A stretch of 64,000 nt of DNA from CAVSLM01 sp963728895 (GTDB lineage Bacteria; Pseudomonadota; Gammaproteobacteria; JBBQDK01), in NCBI GenBank assembly GCA_963728895.1, contig CAVSLM010000014.1, positions 1-64,000 on the forward strand, given 5' to 3'. Below, piece by piece: positions 37,701 through 46,992 of this stretch; within the stretch, counting starts at the first letter, position 1; each line of letters opens with the position of its first letter. A program made the position numbers and the translations under genes. The notes beneath the pieces are model-generated. The model was not told the DNA's origin and ran no database searches. It saw only the letters and a program-made list of their open reading frames with translations.

Positions 37701-38529
37701 TCAGACGCCGGCGCTTGAAGCCATCGAAATCGACCTCCTGCTGGAGGCAATCTACCGGCGCTACGGCTACGACTTTCGCTCCTATGCGCGCGCCTCCCTG
37801 GAGCGCAGGATCAGGCAGTTCGCTTCGGGCTCCGGCTTCGCCTCGCTGAGCGACGTGATCCCGCGGGTGCTGCACGACGCGGAGTTCTTCTCCCGTCTGG
37901 TCAGGTACTTCTCCATTCCCGTGACCGAAATGTTCCGCGATCCGTTCGTCTATGAATCCGTCAGGGAGAAGGTGGTTCCCCTGCTCAGGACCTGGCCGCA
38001 CTTCAAGGTCTGGCATGCCGGATGTGCGACGGGGGAGGAGGTCTACTCGCTTGCCATCGTGCTCAAGGAAGAGGGCCTGTACGATCGGGCGACCATCTAC
38101 GCTACCGACTTCAATGACGAGGCGCTGGGACGGGCGCGCGAGGGGATCTACGGCATCGAGAAGCTCAAGGAGGCCACACGGAATTACCAGCTGGCGGGTG
38201 GGAAGGGATCGTTGTCGCAGTATTACGTCGCCGCATACGACGCCGTTGCAATGGACGGCGCGCTGAAGGAACACATGGTCTACTCCAGCCACAACGTGGC
38301 TTCCGACAGTGCCTTCGGGGATATGCATCTGGTGTTCTGCCGCAACGTGCTCATCTATTTCAACCGCAATCTCCAGAACCGTGTGCTGAAGCTGATCACG
38401 GAGAGTCTGGTCCACGGCGGATATCTGTGCCTCGGTACCAAGGAAGATCTCCGGTTCACAGAGGTGTGCGAGCGCTACGACCTGATCGACTCCAAGGCAC
38501 GCATCTACAAGAAAAGGGACGTGCGGTGA
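37693..38529 (+). CDS. cheR: CheR-type protein-glutamate methyltransferase
   Basis: This is a 278-residue CheR. The N-terminal helical part includes YRRYGYDFRSYARASLERRI. The SAM-binding motif is VWHAGCATGEEVYSLAIVLK, followed by YATDFNDEALGRAREG and the catalytic-domain signature HLVFCRNVLIYFNRNLQNRV. The family methylates receptor glutamates. No canonical chemoreceptor is in the window, so the targets may be the CHASE3/HAMP kinase or the multi-PAS sensor beside it. The start at 37693 overlaps the kinase gene by 8 bases and the stop overlaps the CheB start, so the proteins are made in fixed ratio. Confidence 0.93.
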   Translation: MDNQTPALEAIEIDLLLEAIYRRYGYDFRSYARASLERRIRQFASGSGFASLSDVIPRVLHDAEFFSRLVRYFSIPVTEMFRDPFVYESVREKVVPLLRTWPHFKVWHAGCATGEEVYSLAIVLKEEGLYDRATIYATDFNDEALGRAREGIYGIEKLKEATRNYQLAGGKGSLSQYYVAAYDAVAMDGALKEHMVYSSHNVASDSAFGDMHLVFCRNVLIYFNRNLQNRVLKLITESLVHGGYLCLGTKEDLRFTEVCERYDLIDSKARIYKKRDVR

Positions 38530-39143
38530 GCTGCGCAGCCATCGTCATGGGGGGATCCGCCGGTGGTTACACGGCGCTCGCTACCATACTCGCGGCACTG
38601 CCCGGGAATTTCGCGCCGCCGGTTCTGGTGGTCCAGCATCTGCACTCGAGCGACGACGGCTCCTTCGCGCAGAACCTGGCGGGAACGGCGCGCGTACCGG
38701 TCATCGAGCCGTGCGACAAGGAGCGCATCGAGGGCGGGCGGATATACACCGCGCCGGCCAATTACCATATGCTCATCGAGAGAGGGGGAACGATCAGCCT
38801 GTCCGTGGACGAGCGCGTCAACTGGTCCAGGCCATCCATCGACGTGCTCTTCGAAAGCGCTGCCCGGGTCTGGGGAGCCGACCTGATCGCGGTGATCCTG
38901 TCCGGCGCCAGCGCCGACGGAACCAACGGGCTGCGTGCCGTCAAGGCGGCGGGCGGCAGGACGATCGCCCAGGATCCGGCCAGCGCGGAAACGCCATTCA
39001 TGCCCCGAATGGCGATCGACAGCCGGGTGGTGGACGAGGCGCTGAGCCCGGAGGGCATCGCGAATCGGCTGGTGGAATTGTCGAACGCAAACGGCCGATC
39101 GCCGATCCCAAACCGCTACCAGGCACACCATGCCCGGGACTGA
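38526..39143 (+). CDS. cheB: CheB-type methylesterase, catalytic domain only
   Basis: This is a 205-residue CheB catalytic domain with no receiver. The start is GTG at 38526, overlapping the cheR stop (GTGA). The nucleophile region is IVMGGSAGGYTAL. The histidine lies in VLVVQHLHSS and the acid in ILSGASADGTNGLRAV. Deamidation or demethylation of receptor glutamates opposes the upstream CheR. Without its own receiver, phosphorylation control must come from another protein, for example the single-domain regulator at 41209. The next gene's longest start at 39130 overlaps its end by 14 bases. Confidence 0.9.
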   Translation: MSCAAIVMGGSAGGYTALATILAALPGNFAPPVLVVQHLHSSDDGSFAQNLAGTARVPVIEPCDKERIEGGRIYTAPANYHMLIERGGTISLSVDERVNWSRPSIDVLFESAARVWGADLIAVILSGASADGTNGLRAVKAAGGRTIAQDPASAETPFMPRMAIDSRVVDEALSPEGIANRLVELSNANGRSPIPNRYQAHHARD

Positions 39144-41121
39144 TCTCTATCGAGGCGGCGATCCGGGAATCCAGAAGAACGAAATGACCGGACGCCAGAA
39201 GATCCTGATCGTCGACGACCGCAAGGAGAACCTGTTTGCCCTGCGCAAAGTGCTGGGCGGAGTGGGCGCGGAAATCATCGAGGCCGCCAATGGCAACGAC
39301 GCGCTGGCCGCGACGATAGACCACCGCTTCGCGCTGGCCATCCTGGACGTCGTGATGCCCGGCATGAGCGGCTACGAGCTGGCTGAGCTGCTTCGCGGAG
39401 ACGAAAGGACCCGGGTGATCCCGATCATCTTTGTGACCGCGTCCCACTCGGACGAGGGACAGGTTTTTCGAAGCTATGAAGCGGGCGGCGTCGACTACAT
39501 CGTCAAGCCCTACGAGCCGCATATCCTGCTCGGTAAGGTGCGCGTGTTTCTGGAACTCGACCGCAACCGTGAGGAACTGCTGCGCTACCGGGATCGGCTG
39601 GAGACACTGGTCGCCGAGCGTACCGCCGAACTGAAAGAGGCGCAGCGCCTGGCCGGCATCGGACATTGGAAATGGGATTTTCGCGCGGATGTGGCCGTCT
39701 GGTCCGAGGAGCTGTATCGCGTCTTCGGCCGGGATCCGGCCCAGCCTCCGGCCAATTATCAGGAGATACCACGCTACTTCACTCCGAAAAGCTGGGCGAG
39801 CCTCTCCGCCGCAGTCGAGCAGGCGATCGCCGGGGCCATACCCTATGAAGTGGATGCGGAGGTGGTACGCCCGGACGGCGTCCACCGCTGGGTGGTCACG
39901 CGCGGCGAGGCCGTCCGCGACGCCGGCGGCACCATCGTGGCACTGCGCGGCATGGTGCAGGACATCACCGAGCGCAAGCAGGCCGAGGAGGCGTTGCGCG
40001 GGAGCGAGGAGAACCTGCAGCTGTTCATCGAGCATGCGCCTGCCGCGCTCGCCATGTTCGATCGCGACATGCGCTATGTCACCGTCAGCCGCCGTTGGCT
40101 GGACGACTACTCGATCGGCGACCGCGACATCCTCGGCCTGTCCCATTACGAGGTCTTCCCGGAGATCCCCGAGGTCTGGAAGGACGTGCACCGCCGCGGC
40201 CTGGCCGGCGAGGTCATCCGTGCCGACGAGGACCGCTTCGAGCGGGCAGACGGCAGCGTGCAGTGGCTGCGCTGGGAAGTGCGGCCCTGGCACACGGCCG
40301 CAGGTGCCATAGGCGGCATCGTCATCTTTTCCGAGGATGTCACCCGCTACAGGGCGGCGATGGAGGAGATTCGCCAGTTGAACGCCACCCTGGAGCAGCG
40401 CGTGGCCGAACGCACCGCCGAGCTGAGCGCCGCGAACCGCGAGCTCGACAGCTTCGCCTACGCGGTGTCCCACGACCTGCGTGCGCCACTTCGCGCCATG
40501 AGCGGTTTTTCCCAGGCACTGACGGAGGATTACGGTGACAGGATGGAGGAAGAGGCGAAGACCTACCTGGACCAGATCGGCATCGCCAGCCGCAGGATGA
40601 GCGAACTGGTTGAGGGCATCCTGGCGCTGTCTCGCAGCATCCGGGGCGAGCTGCAGCGCGACCGGGTGGATCTCTCCGCACTGGCCGAGCGGCTGCTGAG
40701 TGACCTGGCCTTGGCCGACCCGCAGCGGCGGGTGGTGACGGAGGTGGCGACTGGTCTCGTGGCCAGCGGTGATGCGCGCATGATCGAAGCGGCGATGAAC
40801 AATCTGTTGGGCAACGCCTGGAAATACACCGCGCACGCGCTCGAGCCGCGCATCCGTGTCTATGCCGAGGAACGGGCGGGACGGCGCTGGATCTGCGTCG
40901 CCGACAACGGCGCCGGCTTCGACATGGCGCACGCCAGGCGGCTGTTCCAGCCCTTCCAGCGCCTGCACCGCCAGGACGAGTTTCCCGGCATCGGCGTTGG
41001 GCTTGCCACCGTGCAGCGCATCGTCCATCGCCACGGCGGCGAGCTCGAGGCACGCGGCGAGCCGGGCAAGGGGGCGGTGTTCTGCTTCAGCGTGGCCCAG
41101 GCTATGGAGGATCGGGCGTGA
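39130..41121 (+). CDS. REC-PAS-PAS histidine kinase
   Basis: This is a 663-residue soluble kinase. The N-terminal receiver (about 22-140) reads ILIVDDRKENLFALRKVLGG, with phospho-acceptor Asp in LAILDVVMPGMSGYE and Lys in YIVKPYEPH. A coiled coil, two PAS modules (about 175-290 and 300-430) and an HWE/phytochrome-like HisKA box (FAYAVSHDLRAPLRAMSGFS) follow. The ATPase domain has NNLLGNAWKYT, DNGAGFDMAH and a shortened G2 region GIGVGLATVQ. It has no membrane segment. The ATG at 39184 (MTGRQKIL) is an alternative start with a cleaner upstream spacing. It can receive phosphate on its receiver and pass it on from the histidine, a link in the middle of a relay. Confidence 0.9.
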   Translation: MPGTDLYRGGDPGIQKNEMTGRQKILIVDDRKENLFALRKVLGGVGAEIIEAANGNDALAATIDHRFALAILDVVMPGMSGYELAELLRGDERTRVIPIIFVTASHSDEGQVFRSYEAGGVDYIVKPYEPHILLGKVRVFLELDRNREELLRYRDRLETLVAERTAELKEAQRLAGIGHWKWDFRADVAVWSEELYRVFGRDPAQPPANYQEIPRYFTPKSWASLSAAVEQAIAGAIPYEVDAEVVRPDGVHRWVVTRGEAVRDAGGTIVALRGMVQDITERKQAEEALRGSEENLQLFIEHAPAALAMFDRDMRYVTVSRRWLDDYSIGDRDILGLSHYEVFPEIPEVWKDVHRRGLAGEVIRADEDRFERADGSVQWLRWEVRPWHTAAGAIGGIVIFSEDVTRYRAAMEEIRQLNATLEQRVAERTAELSAANRELDSFAYAVSHDLRAPLRAMSGFSQALTEDYGDRMEEEAKTYLDQIGIASRRMSELVEGILALSRSIRGELQRDRVDLSALAERLLSDLALADPQRRVVTEVATGLVASGDARMIEAAMNNLLGNAWKYTAHALEPRIRVYAEERAGRRWICVADNGAGFDMAHARRLFQPFQRLHRQDEFPGIGVGLATVQRIVHRHGGELEARGEPGKGAVFCFSVAQAMEDRA

Positions 41122-41208
41122 CCGGGTTTGTCGAAGCACCGAATGCGCACCGGCCCATTCTTCACTCGGGCCGTATCGAAGTCCGTCTGCAGAGCGAAGA
41201 GTGAAACC

Positions 41209-41646
41209 ATGACCGCCAAGACCATCCTGCTCGTGGAGGACAATTCCCAGGACGAAATGCTGACCCTGCGGGCGCTGCGGCAAGCGAAAGTGGCCAACCG
41301 CATCGATGTGGTGCGCGACGGGCAGCAGGCTGTGGACTATCTGTTCCGGCAAGGTGAGTTCGCCGATCGTGAGAGCCCGGACCTGCCCACCGTGGTGCTG
41401 CTGGATATCAATCTGCCACGCCTGTCCGGACTCGACGTGCTGGAGCGACTGCGTGCCGATCCCCGCACGGCGCTGCTGCCGGTGGTCATGCTCACCTCCT
41501 CGGACGATGAACAGGACCGCCTGAAAAGCTACCGCAACGGCGCCAACAGCTTCGTGCGCAAGCCGGTCGATTTCACCGAGTTCGCGGAGACCGTGGCGTG
41601 TCTCGGTGTCTACTGGATGGCCACCAACGAGCCACCGCACCGGTGA
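41209..41646 (+). CDS. Single-domain response regulator (Rcp1-like)
   Basis: This is a 145-residue stand-alone receiver of the cyanobacterial Rcp1 type, which pairs with phytochrome-like kinases such as the one upstream. It reads TILLVEDNSQDEMLTLRALR, with phospho-acceptor Asp in VVLLDINLPRLSGLDVL, Thr/Ser in VMLTSSDDE and Lys in SFVRKPVDF. It has no output domain and probably shuttles phosphate between kinases or regulates the CheB esterase. The start at 41209 has GAAGAGTGAAACC upstream; an in-frame 41128 start is less likely. Confidence 0.92.
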   Translation: MTAKTILLVEDNSQDEMLTLRALRQAKVANRIDVVRDGQQAVDYLFRQGEFADRESPDLPTVVLLDINLPRLSGLDVLERLRADPRTALLPVVMLTSSDDEQDRLKSYRNGANSFVRKPVDFTEFAETVACLGVYWMATNEPPHR

Positions 41647-41653
41647 GACCGAC

Positions 41654-44600
41654 ATGAGCGAACTGAAGCTTCTCGTCATCGAAGACGATCCGTCCGACCA
41701 TCTGCTGCTCGAACGTCATCTGCGCCAGCAGGGCACGGTGGCCGAGTGCCGGCGTGTCGCAAGTTACGCCGAGCTCGACGCCGTACTCGGGGACCGATGG
41801 GATCTGGTGCTATCCGATTACAACCTGCCGGGCATGGATTTCCGCGAGACCCTTAAGCACATCAAGGAGCGGTGTCCCGAGACCCCGGTGATCCTGGTGT
41901 CAGGCAGCGTGGGCGAGGAAACGGCAGTGGAGCTGCTGCGCCTCGGGCTGTCGGATTTCGTGCTCAAGGAAAGCCTGGCCCGGTTGCCGTCCGTGCTCCG
42001 GCGAGCCCTCGATGAGGGCGCGGAACGTCGCGCGCGCCATGTCGCGGAGACGGCCTTGCGCGAGAATCAGGTGGCCGCCATCGAGGAACAGCGCAGGGCC
42101 CGGCTGGCCGCGCTCAATCTGATGGAGGATGCGATCCGCGCGCGCGAACGCGCGGAAGCGGCCCACGAGGAATTGCGGAAGTCCGAAGTCCGCTACCGGT
42201 TGTTGGCTGAAAATGCCAGCGACTGGATCTTCTGGCACCACGACAACGGCAACTACCCCTACGTGTCTGCACCCTGTTTCGCCATCTCCGGCTATCGACC
42301 GGAGGAATTCATGGCGGATCCCGGACTGATGGAACGGATCATTCACCCCGACGACCTCGCCCTGTATCAGGCCCACCTGGAACAGGACGGCAAGGACGAG
42401 CTCACGATGGATTTCCGGATTTTTCACAAGGACGGCACGCTGCGCTGGATCGGACACCGCTGCAGTCCCATGCTCGACGACGCGGGCCACTATCAGGGGC
42501 GCTGCGGCAGCAACCGCGACATCACCGACCGGAAACTTGCCGAGATCAGCCTGTGCAACAGCGAGGAGCGTCTGCGCACCCTGGTGGAGACGATCCCCGA
42601 CCTGGTGTGGATGAAAAACCCGGACGGCGCCTATCTGGCCTGCAACCCGCGCTTCGAGGCATTTTTCGGCGCGAGCGAGGGGGACATCCTGGGCAAGACC
42701 GACTACGACTTTGTCGACAGGGATCTCGCGGATTTCTTCCGGGCCAACGACAACGCCGCCATGGAAGCGGGCAAGCCCAGCATCAACGAAGAGGAAGTGA
42801 GCTTCGCCAGCGACGGTCACCGGGAATTGCTGCAGACCATCAAGACGCCAGTGCTCGACGAGCGCGGCAAACTGCTGGGCGTGCTCGGCATCGCCCGCGA
42901 CATCACCGCGCGCAAACGGGCGGAGCTGGAACTGGAACGGCACCGCAACCACCTGGAAGAGCTGGTAGCGGAGCGCACCGCCGATCTGGAGCGCACCCAC
43001 CGGCAACTCCAGGAAACCCAGTTCGCCATGGGCCGGGCCGGTATCGCCATCCACTGGGTGGATGCGCGCAACGGCCGATTCCTGGACGTCAACGAGTGCG
43101 CCTGCGACATGCTGGGCTACAGCCGGGAAGAGATGTTGACCCTGTCGGTCCCGGACATCGACCCCAATTTTCCCAGCCATTCCTTCGGAAGCGTTCTGGA
43201 GGATCTGCGCCGGCGCAAGCATGCCCAGTTCGAAAGCGTCAACAGGACGCGCGACGGACGACTGATTCCGGTCGAGGTCAATCTGTATTTCCTGGACGAA
43301 ACCAGGGACGAGTCGGTTCGCCTCATCGCCTTCCTGAGCGACATCGGCGCCCGCAAGGGGGCGGAACAGGAGATCATACGGGCCAAGCAGCAGGCGGAGG
43401 CCGCGAATCTCGCAAAGAGCGCCTTCCTGGCCAACATGAGCCACGAAATCCGCACCCCCATGAATGCCATCGTCGGCCTGACCCATCTGCTGCGCCGCGA
43501 CGGTGTGACGGCCCGCCAGGTCGAGCGCCTGGACAGGATAGACGGCGCCGTCCAGCATCTGCTGTCCATCGTCAACGACATCCTGGACCTTTCCAAGATC
43601 GAAGCGGGTCGGCTGGAACTGGAATCGACCGATTTCGCGCTCGAATCCGTACTCGACCACATCCGATCGCTGATCGCCGACCAGGCCAAGTCCAAGGGAT
43701 TGGCGGTCGAGGTGGATGTCGACGAGGTGCCCCTGTGGCTGCGCGGCGACCCGACCCGGCTGCGACAGGCCCTGCTCAACTACGCCGGCAACGCCGTCAA
43801 GTTCACGGAACGGGGCTCCATTGCCCTGCGTGCGCGAGTCGTGGAGGACACCGGCGATGCGCTGCTGATCCGTTTCGAGGTGCAGGATACGGGAATCGGA
43901 ATCGACCCCATCAAGCTGCCGAACTTGTTCGAAGCTTTCGAGCAGGTCGACGCCTCCACGACGCGCAGGTACGGCGGCACCGGACTGGGGCTGGCCATCA
44001 CGCGGCGGCTTGCACTGCTGATGGGCGGCAGGGTGGGTGTGGAGAGCGAGCCGGGCAGGGGCAGTACCTTCTGGTTCACCGCCAGGCTGGTGCGAGGCTG
44101 CGGCATCATGCCGCCTGCACCATCGGCGCACAAGGAGGGAGGCGCGGAGGCCGAATTGCGCCGACGCCACGCCGGCGCCTCCGTGCTGCTGGCGGAGGAC
44201 AATGCCATCAACCGGGAAGTGGCACTGGAGCTTTTACATGCGGTGGGCCTGGCCGTGGACGTTGCGCAGGATGGCCAGGAGGCATTGGAAATGGTCCGCC
44301 AACGGAGCTATGCCCTGGTCTTGATGGACGTGCAGATGCCGGTCATGGGGGGGATGGAGGCGGCGCGGGCGATCCGCAGTCTGCCCGGGCGGGAAGCGCT
44401 GCCCATCGTGGCCATGAGTGCGAATGTCTTCCTGGACGATCGCGCGCGCTGCATGGCGGCGGGCATGAACGACTTCGTGGCCAAACCGGTGGACCCCGAG
44501 GCGATGTTCACCACCCTGTTGAAATGGCTATCCAGGTCGGCGACGGAACCAGCCGTGAGTACGACAGTACCCGATTCCTCTCGCGCTGACGAGGCGATGG

Positions 44601-45184
44601 AAGGGGGCGCGGGCCTGCGTGCCATCCCCGGGCTGGATCTGAATCTGGGGCTCAGGTCCGTGCGTGGTCGACAGGACCGCCTCATGCAGCTGCTTCAAAG
44701 CTACGCAAGCACCCACGCCGATGACGTGGCGGAGCTGCGTCGGGCGCTGGCGGCGGGCGACGCCGGGACCGCGCGACGCATCGCTCACGCCCTGAAAGGC
44801 ACTGCGGCCACCCTCGGACTGGTACGCATCGGGCATCTGGCCGCCGAACTGGAAGAGGCAGTGCTCCAAGGACGGACGCAGGCAATCGAAGAGCTCGCAG
44901 CAGCTGTCGACAGCGGGAATTCCATTGCCTTCGCCGCAATTCGCAGTATGCGGGAACAACACAAGCCGGATGTCGACGAACACGCCCTGACGACGGTGCT
45001 GGACCGCCTGGAAGTCCTGCTGACGTCTGATGACATGCAGGCTTCCACGGTGTTGCGCGGGGCGGCCAACCAGTTGCGCGGCACACTCGGCCCGGCAGCG
45101 GAGATGCTGGAGCGACAGGTGGCCGAGTATGACTATCCTGCAGCCCTGGACACCCTGAGGACGGCGAGGTCGGGCAGCGGGTAG
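41654..45184 (+). CDS. REC-PAS hybrid histidine kinase with receiver and Hpt domains
   Basis: This is a 1176-residue cytosolic hybrid. Order: N-terminal receiver (VIEDDPSDHLLLERHLRQQG, LVLSDYNLPGMDF; about 1-120), coiled coil, three PAS modules (about 180-300, 305-430, 450-560), HisKA (FLANMSHEIRTPMNAIVGLT), HATPase (AVKFTERGSIALRA, GTGLGLAITRRLALLMGG), a second receiver (LLAEDNAINREVALELL, LVLMDVQMPVMGGMEA) and a C-terminal Hpt domain with His in RRIAHALKGTAATLG. All four relay stations are on one chain, as in BvgS/EvgS-type sensors, but without membrane segments. It closes the operon and could feed phosphate to the HD-GYP regulator at its head. The start is ATG at 41654, 7 bases after the preceding gene. 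Confidence 0.92.
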   Translation: MSELKLLVIEDDPSDHLLLERHLRQQGTVAECRRVASYAELDAVLGDRWDLVLSDYNLPGMDFRETLKHIKERCPETPVILVSGSVGEETAVELLRLGLSDFVLKESLARLPSVLRRALDEGAERRARHVAETALRENQVAAIEEQRRARLAALNLMEDAIRARERAEAAHEELRKSEVRYRLLAENASDWIFWHHDNGNYPYVSAPCFAISGYRPEEFMADPGLMERIIHPDDLALYQAHLEQDGKDELTMDFRIFHKDGTLRWIGHRCSPMLDDAGHYQGRCGSNRDITDRKLAEISLCNSEERLRTLVETIPDLVWMKNPDGAYLACNPRFEAFFGASEGDILGKTDYDFVDRDLADFFRANDNAAMEAGKPSINEEEVSFASDGHRELLQTIKTPVLDERGKLLGVLGIARDITARKRAELELERHRNHLEELVAERTADLERTHRQLQETQFAMGRAGIAIHWVDARNGRFLDVNECACDMLGYSREEMLTLSVPDIDPNFPSHSFGSVLEDLRRRKHAQFESVNRTRDGRLIPVEVNLYFLDETRDESVRLIAFLSDIGARKGAEQEIIRAKQQAEAANLAKSAFLANMSHEIRTPMNAIVGLTHLLRRDGVTARQVERLDRIDGAVQHLLSIVNDILDLSKIEAGRLELESTDFALESVLDHIRSLIADQAKSKGLAVEVDVDEVPLWLRGDPTRLRQALLNYAGNAVKFTERGSIALRARVVEDTGDALLIRFEVQDTGIGIDPIKLPNLFEAFEQVDASTTRRYGGTGLGLAITRRLALLMGGRVGVESEPGRGSTFWFTARLVRGCGIMPPAPSAHKEGGAEAELRRRHAGASVLLAEDNAINREVALELLHAVGLAVDVAQDGQEALEMVRQRSYALVLMDVQMPVMGGMEAARAIRSLPGREALPIVAMSANVFLDDRARCMAAGMNDFVAKPVDPEAMFTTLLKWLSRSATEPAVSTTVPDSSRADEAMEGGAGLRAIPGLDLNLGLRSVRGRQDRLMQLLQSYASTHADDVAELRRALAAGDAGTARRIAHALKGTAATLGLVRIGHLAAELEEAVLQGRTQAIEELAAAVDSGNSIAFAAIRSMREQHKPDVDEHALTTVLDRLEVLLTSDDMQASTVLRGAANQLRGTLGPAAEMLERQVAEYDYPAALDTLRTARSGSG

Positions 45185-46022
45185 CGATGGTGCCACAGAA
45201 GCGCGTCAGTCGGCCCCAACTGCGGCTCCTGCATCCCGAAGCTGCACGGCTTGCTGAAAGCTGCCTCCCCATTGCCAACTGCCCTGGTTCCGGACTGGGT
45301 GGACGACCCTTCATAACGATCAAGATGCGAAGCCGGTGTCGCGCCAAACGGGTGATAAAGGGCCTGTGCCATGCGCCTTTTTGCTGAGCTGAGAGGACTT
45401 GCCCGGGTCATTGTGTCGGGGCGGTCCTCACGCTCGTCAGCCAAATCCACCGGCGCCGCGGGAGGCTCCTTCACGGGCTTCGGCACCTTCGGCATCAGCG
45501 GGACCGACACGGAGGGAGCGGCTCGGCTTTCGCCGCAACACCCGCCAGCGCGGCGGAACGACCCGGCAGCTGAATGAGGCATCGGTTTCCGATGCGCCTG
45601 CTCTCGGTAGGCCCTTGGACAAGATCCTTGATATCAACTCATTTCAATTTTGGGATTACCCTGTAGAGTCTCTCAATCAGTTGCGCCAGTCCCTACGGGA
45701 CGGTTGTGTTACCAAAAGCCCGAGGAGGCCGGCAGATTGCCGGGATTCATGCGGTCGGACATGATCGATTGATTATGGTGAGCCTGTCTCGATCGTTGAT
45801 CAATCGAGACTGACCCCATCGATCACCCACAGAAGATGTCGGAAATCGTTACGGACGGCCCCGTCTGGGGAATCGATCATTCTGCCGAACCCAGAGAAGA
45901 GTGTTGCCCGTAGGGTGCGGCCCCCGCACGCGGAAAATCGACCGCGCGTAGCGCGCACCAACCAGAAGCCGTTCGATGGAATGGCGGATGCGCTGCGCTT
46001 ATCCTCCACCCTCTCATCCTAT
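45185..46022. other. Intergenic region, no gene recognised
   Basis: This 838-base stretch lies between the convergent ends of the signalling operon and the qmo-hdr operon. Overlapping open frames on both strands (for example 45371-45577 and 45599-45764) have no recognisable motif. A TCTCGAT...ATCGAGA hairpin at 45787-45809, followed by GACTGACCCCATCGATCAC, is a member of the dispersed repeat family. Confidence 0.45.
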
Positions 46023-46053
46023 AGAAAAACGCCCCTCCGGGGAGGGGCGTTCG
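46023..46053 (-). terminator. Rho-independent terminator of qmoAB-hdrCB
   Basis: On the minus strand an 11-bp stem (AACGCCCCTCC with GGAGGGGCGTT) with a two-base loop is followed by a T-rich run (TTTTTC), 28 bases after the hdrB stop. It is the strongest terminator in the window. Confidence 0.9.
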
Positions 46054-46078
46054 TACAAGCACGAACAGTTGCGCGGAG

Positions 46079-46981
46079 CTACTTGTTCTCGGCGATCTCC
46101 TCGAGCTGCCTGGCGCGAATCACCTGGCCGTCGAGGCCGGCTTCCTTGCCGCTCTTGCCGTAGGCGACGCTCATCAGGGTGCTGTAGTACACGACCGGCA
46201 TCTTGAACTTGGTCTTGTACTTGGCGTTGATCTGGTCCTGATAGATCTCCACGTTCATCTGGCAGACCGGGCAGGGCGTCACGATCATGTCGGCACCGCC
46301 GTCGTAGGCCGACTCGATGATGTCCTTGATCAGCGCCTGGCTCTTTTCCGGCTCGGAGAACGCCAGCGCACCGCCGCAGCACGATACTTTCTTGTCGTAC
46401 TTGTCGATCGCTTCGGCGCCCATGGTCTCGATCATCTTGTCGAGGTACTTCGGATTTTCGAAGGACTCTCCCTCGATGCCGAACGGGCGGTTGGTCTGGC
46501 AGCCCACGTAGCCCGCGATCTTGATGCCGTTCAGCGGCTTCTTGACATGCTTGCCGAGCTCCTCGTAGCCGATGTCCTCGATCAGCACCTCCACCATGTG
46601 GCGGATGTTCTGATTGGCTTTCACCTTGAGCCCCGCCGCGGCCAGCGCCTCGTTGGTCTCGGCCATCAGGTCGGGCTTGGCCAGCAGGCGGTCCTTGGTC
46701 TCGCGCGTGGCGAGCCAGCAGGCCGCGCAGGTCGCGACGATGTCCTGGTCGGGATGCGCCTGTTCCGAGAGCGCCATGTTGCGTGCGCTCAGGGCAAGGC
46801 GCGGCAGCTCGCCGCCCCCGGCATAGCCGATGGAGGCCGAGCAGCAGTTCCAGTCCGGGATCTCGTTGAGCTGGATGTCGAGCACGTCGCACATGCTCCC
46901 CACCGAAGTCTGGTAGTTCGATGCCGAGGCGGCCTTCTGCGAGGAACAGCCCGGATAGAACGAGTATTGTCTCTTCGCCAT
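46079..46981 (-). CDS. hdrB: HdrB-type subunit, non-cubane Fe-S (CCG-domain) protein
   Basis: This is a 300-residue heterodisulfide-reductase-type subunit B. Two CCG domains are complete: YPGCSSQKAAS...WNCCSASIGYAGGG...ATCAACW near the N-terminus, and GYVGCQTNRPFG...KVSCCGGALAF...VTPCPVCQMN in the C-terminal half. In methanogen HdrB these ligate two non-cubane [4Fe-4S] clusters that perform disulfide chemistry. The start at 46981 follows GAGGAGGACTGAC. Placed after qmoA, qmoB and hdrC, it takes the position of the membrane subunit QmoC. Its likely job is passing electrons between QmoAB and a soluble or quinone-linked partner at APS reductase. Confidence 0.92.
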   Translation of the reverse strand: MAKRQYSFYPGCSSQKAASASNYQTSVGSMCDVLDIQLNEIPDWNCCSASIGYAGGGELPRLALSARNMALSEQAHPDQDIVATCAACWLATRETKDRLLAKPDLMAETNEALAAAGLKVKANQNIRHMVEVLIEDIGYEELGKHVKKPLNGIKIAGYVGCQTNRPFGIEGESFENPKYLDKMIETMGAEAIDKYDKKVSCCGGALAFSEPEKSQALIKDIIESAYDGGADMIVTPCPVCQMNVEIYQDQINAKYKTKFKMPVVYYSTLMSVAYGKSGKEAGLDGQVIRARQLEEIAENK

Positions 46982-46992
46982 GTCAGTCCTCC

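Noticed and set aside
45599..45764. A possible gene fragment (LDINSFQFWDYPVESLNQLR)
   Set aside because: The residues look protein-like, but I cannot match them to a family and the flanks are not coding.
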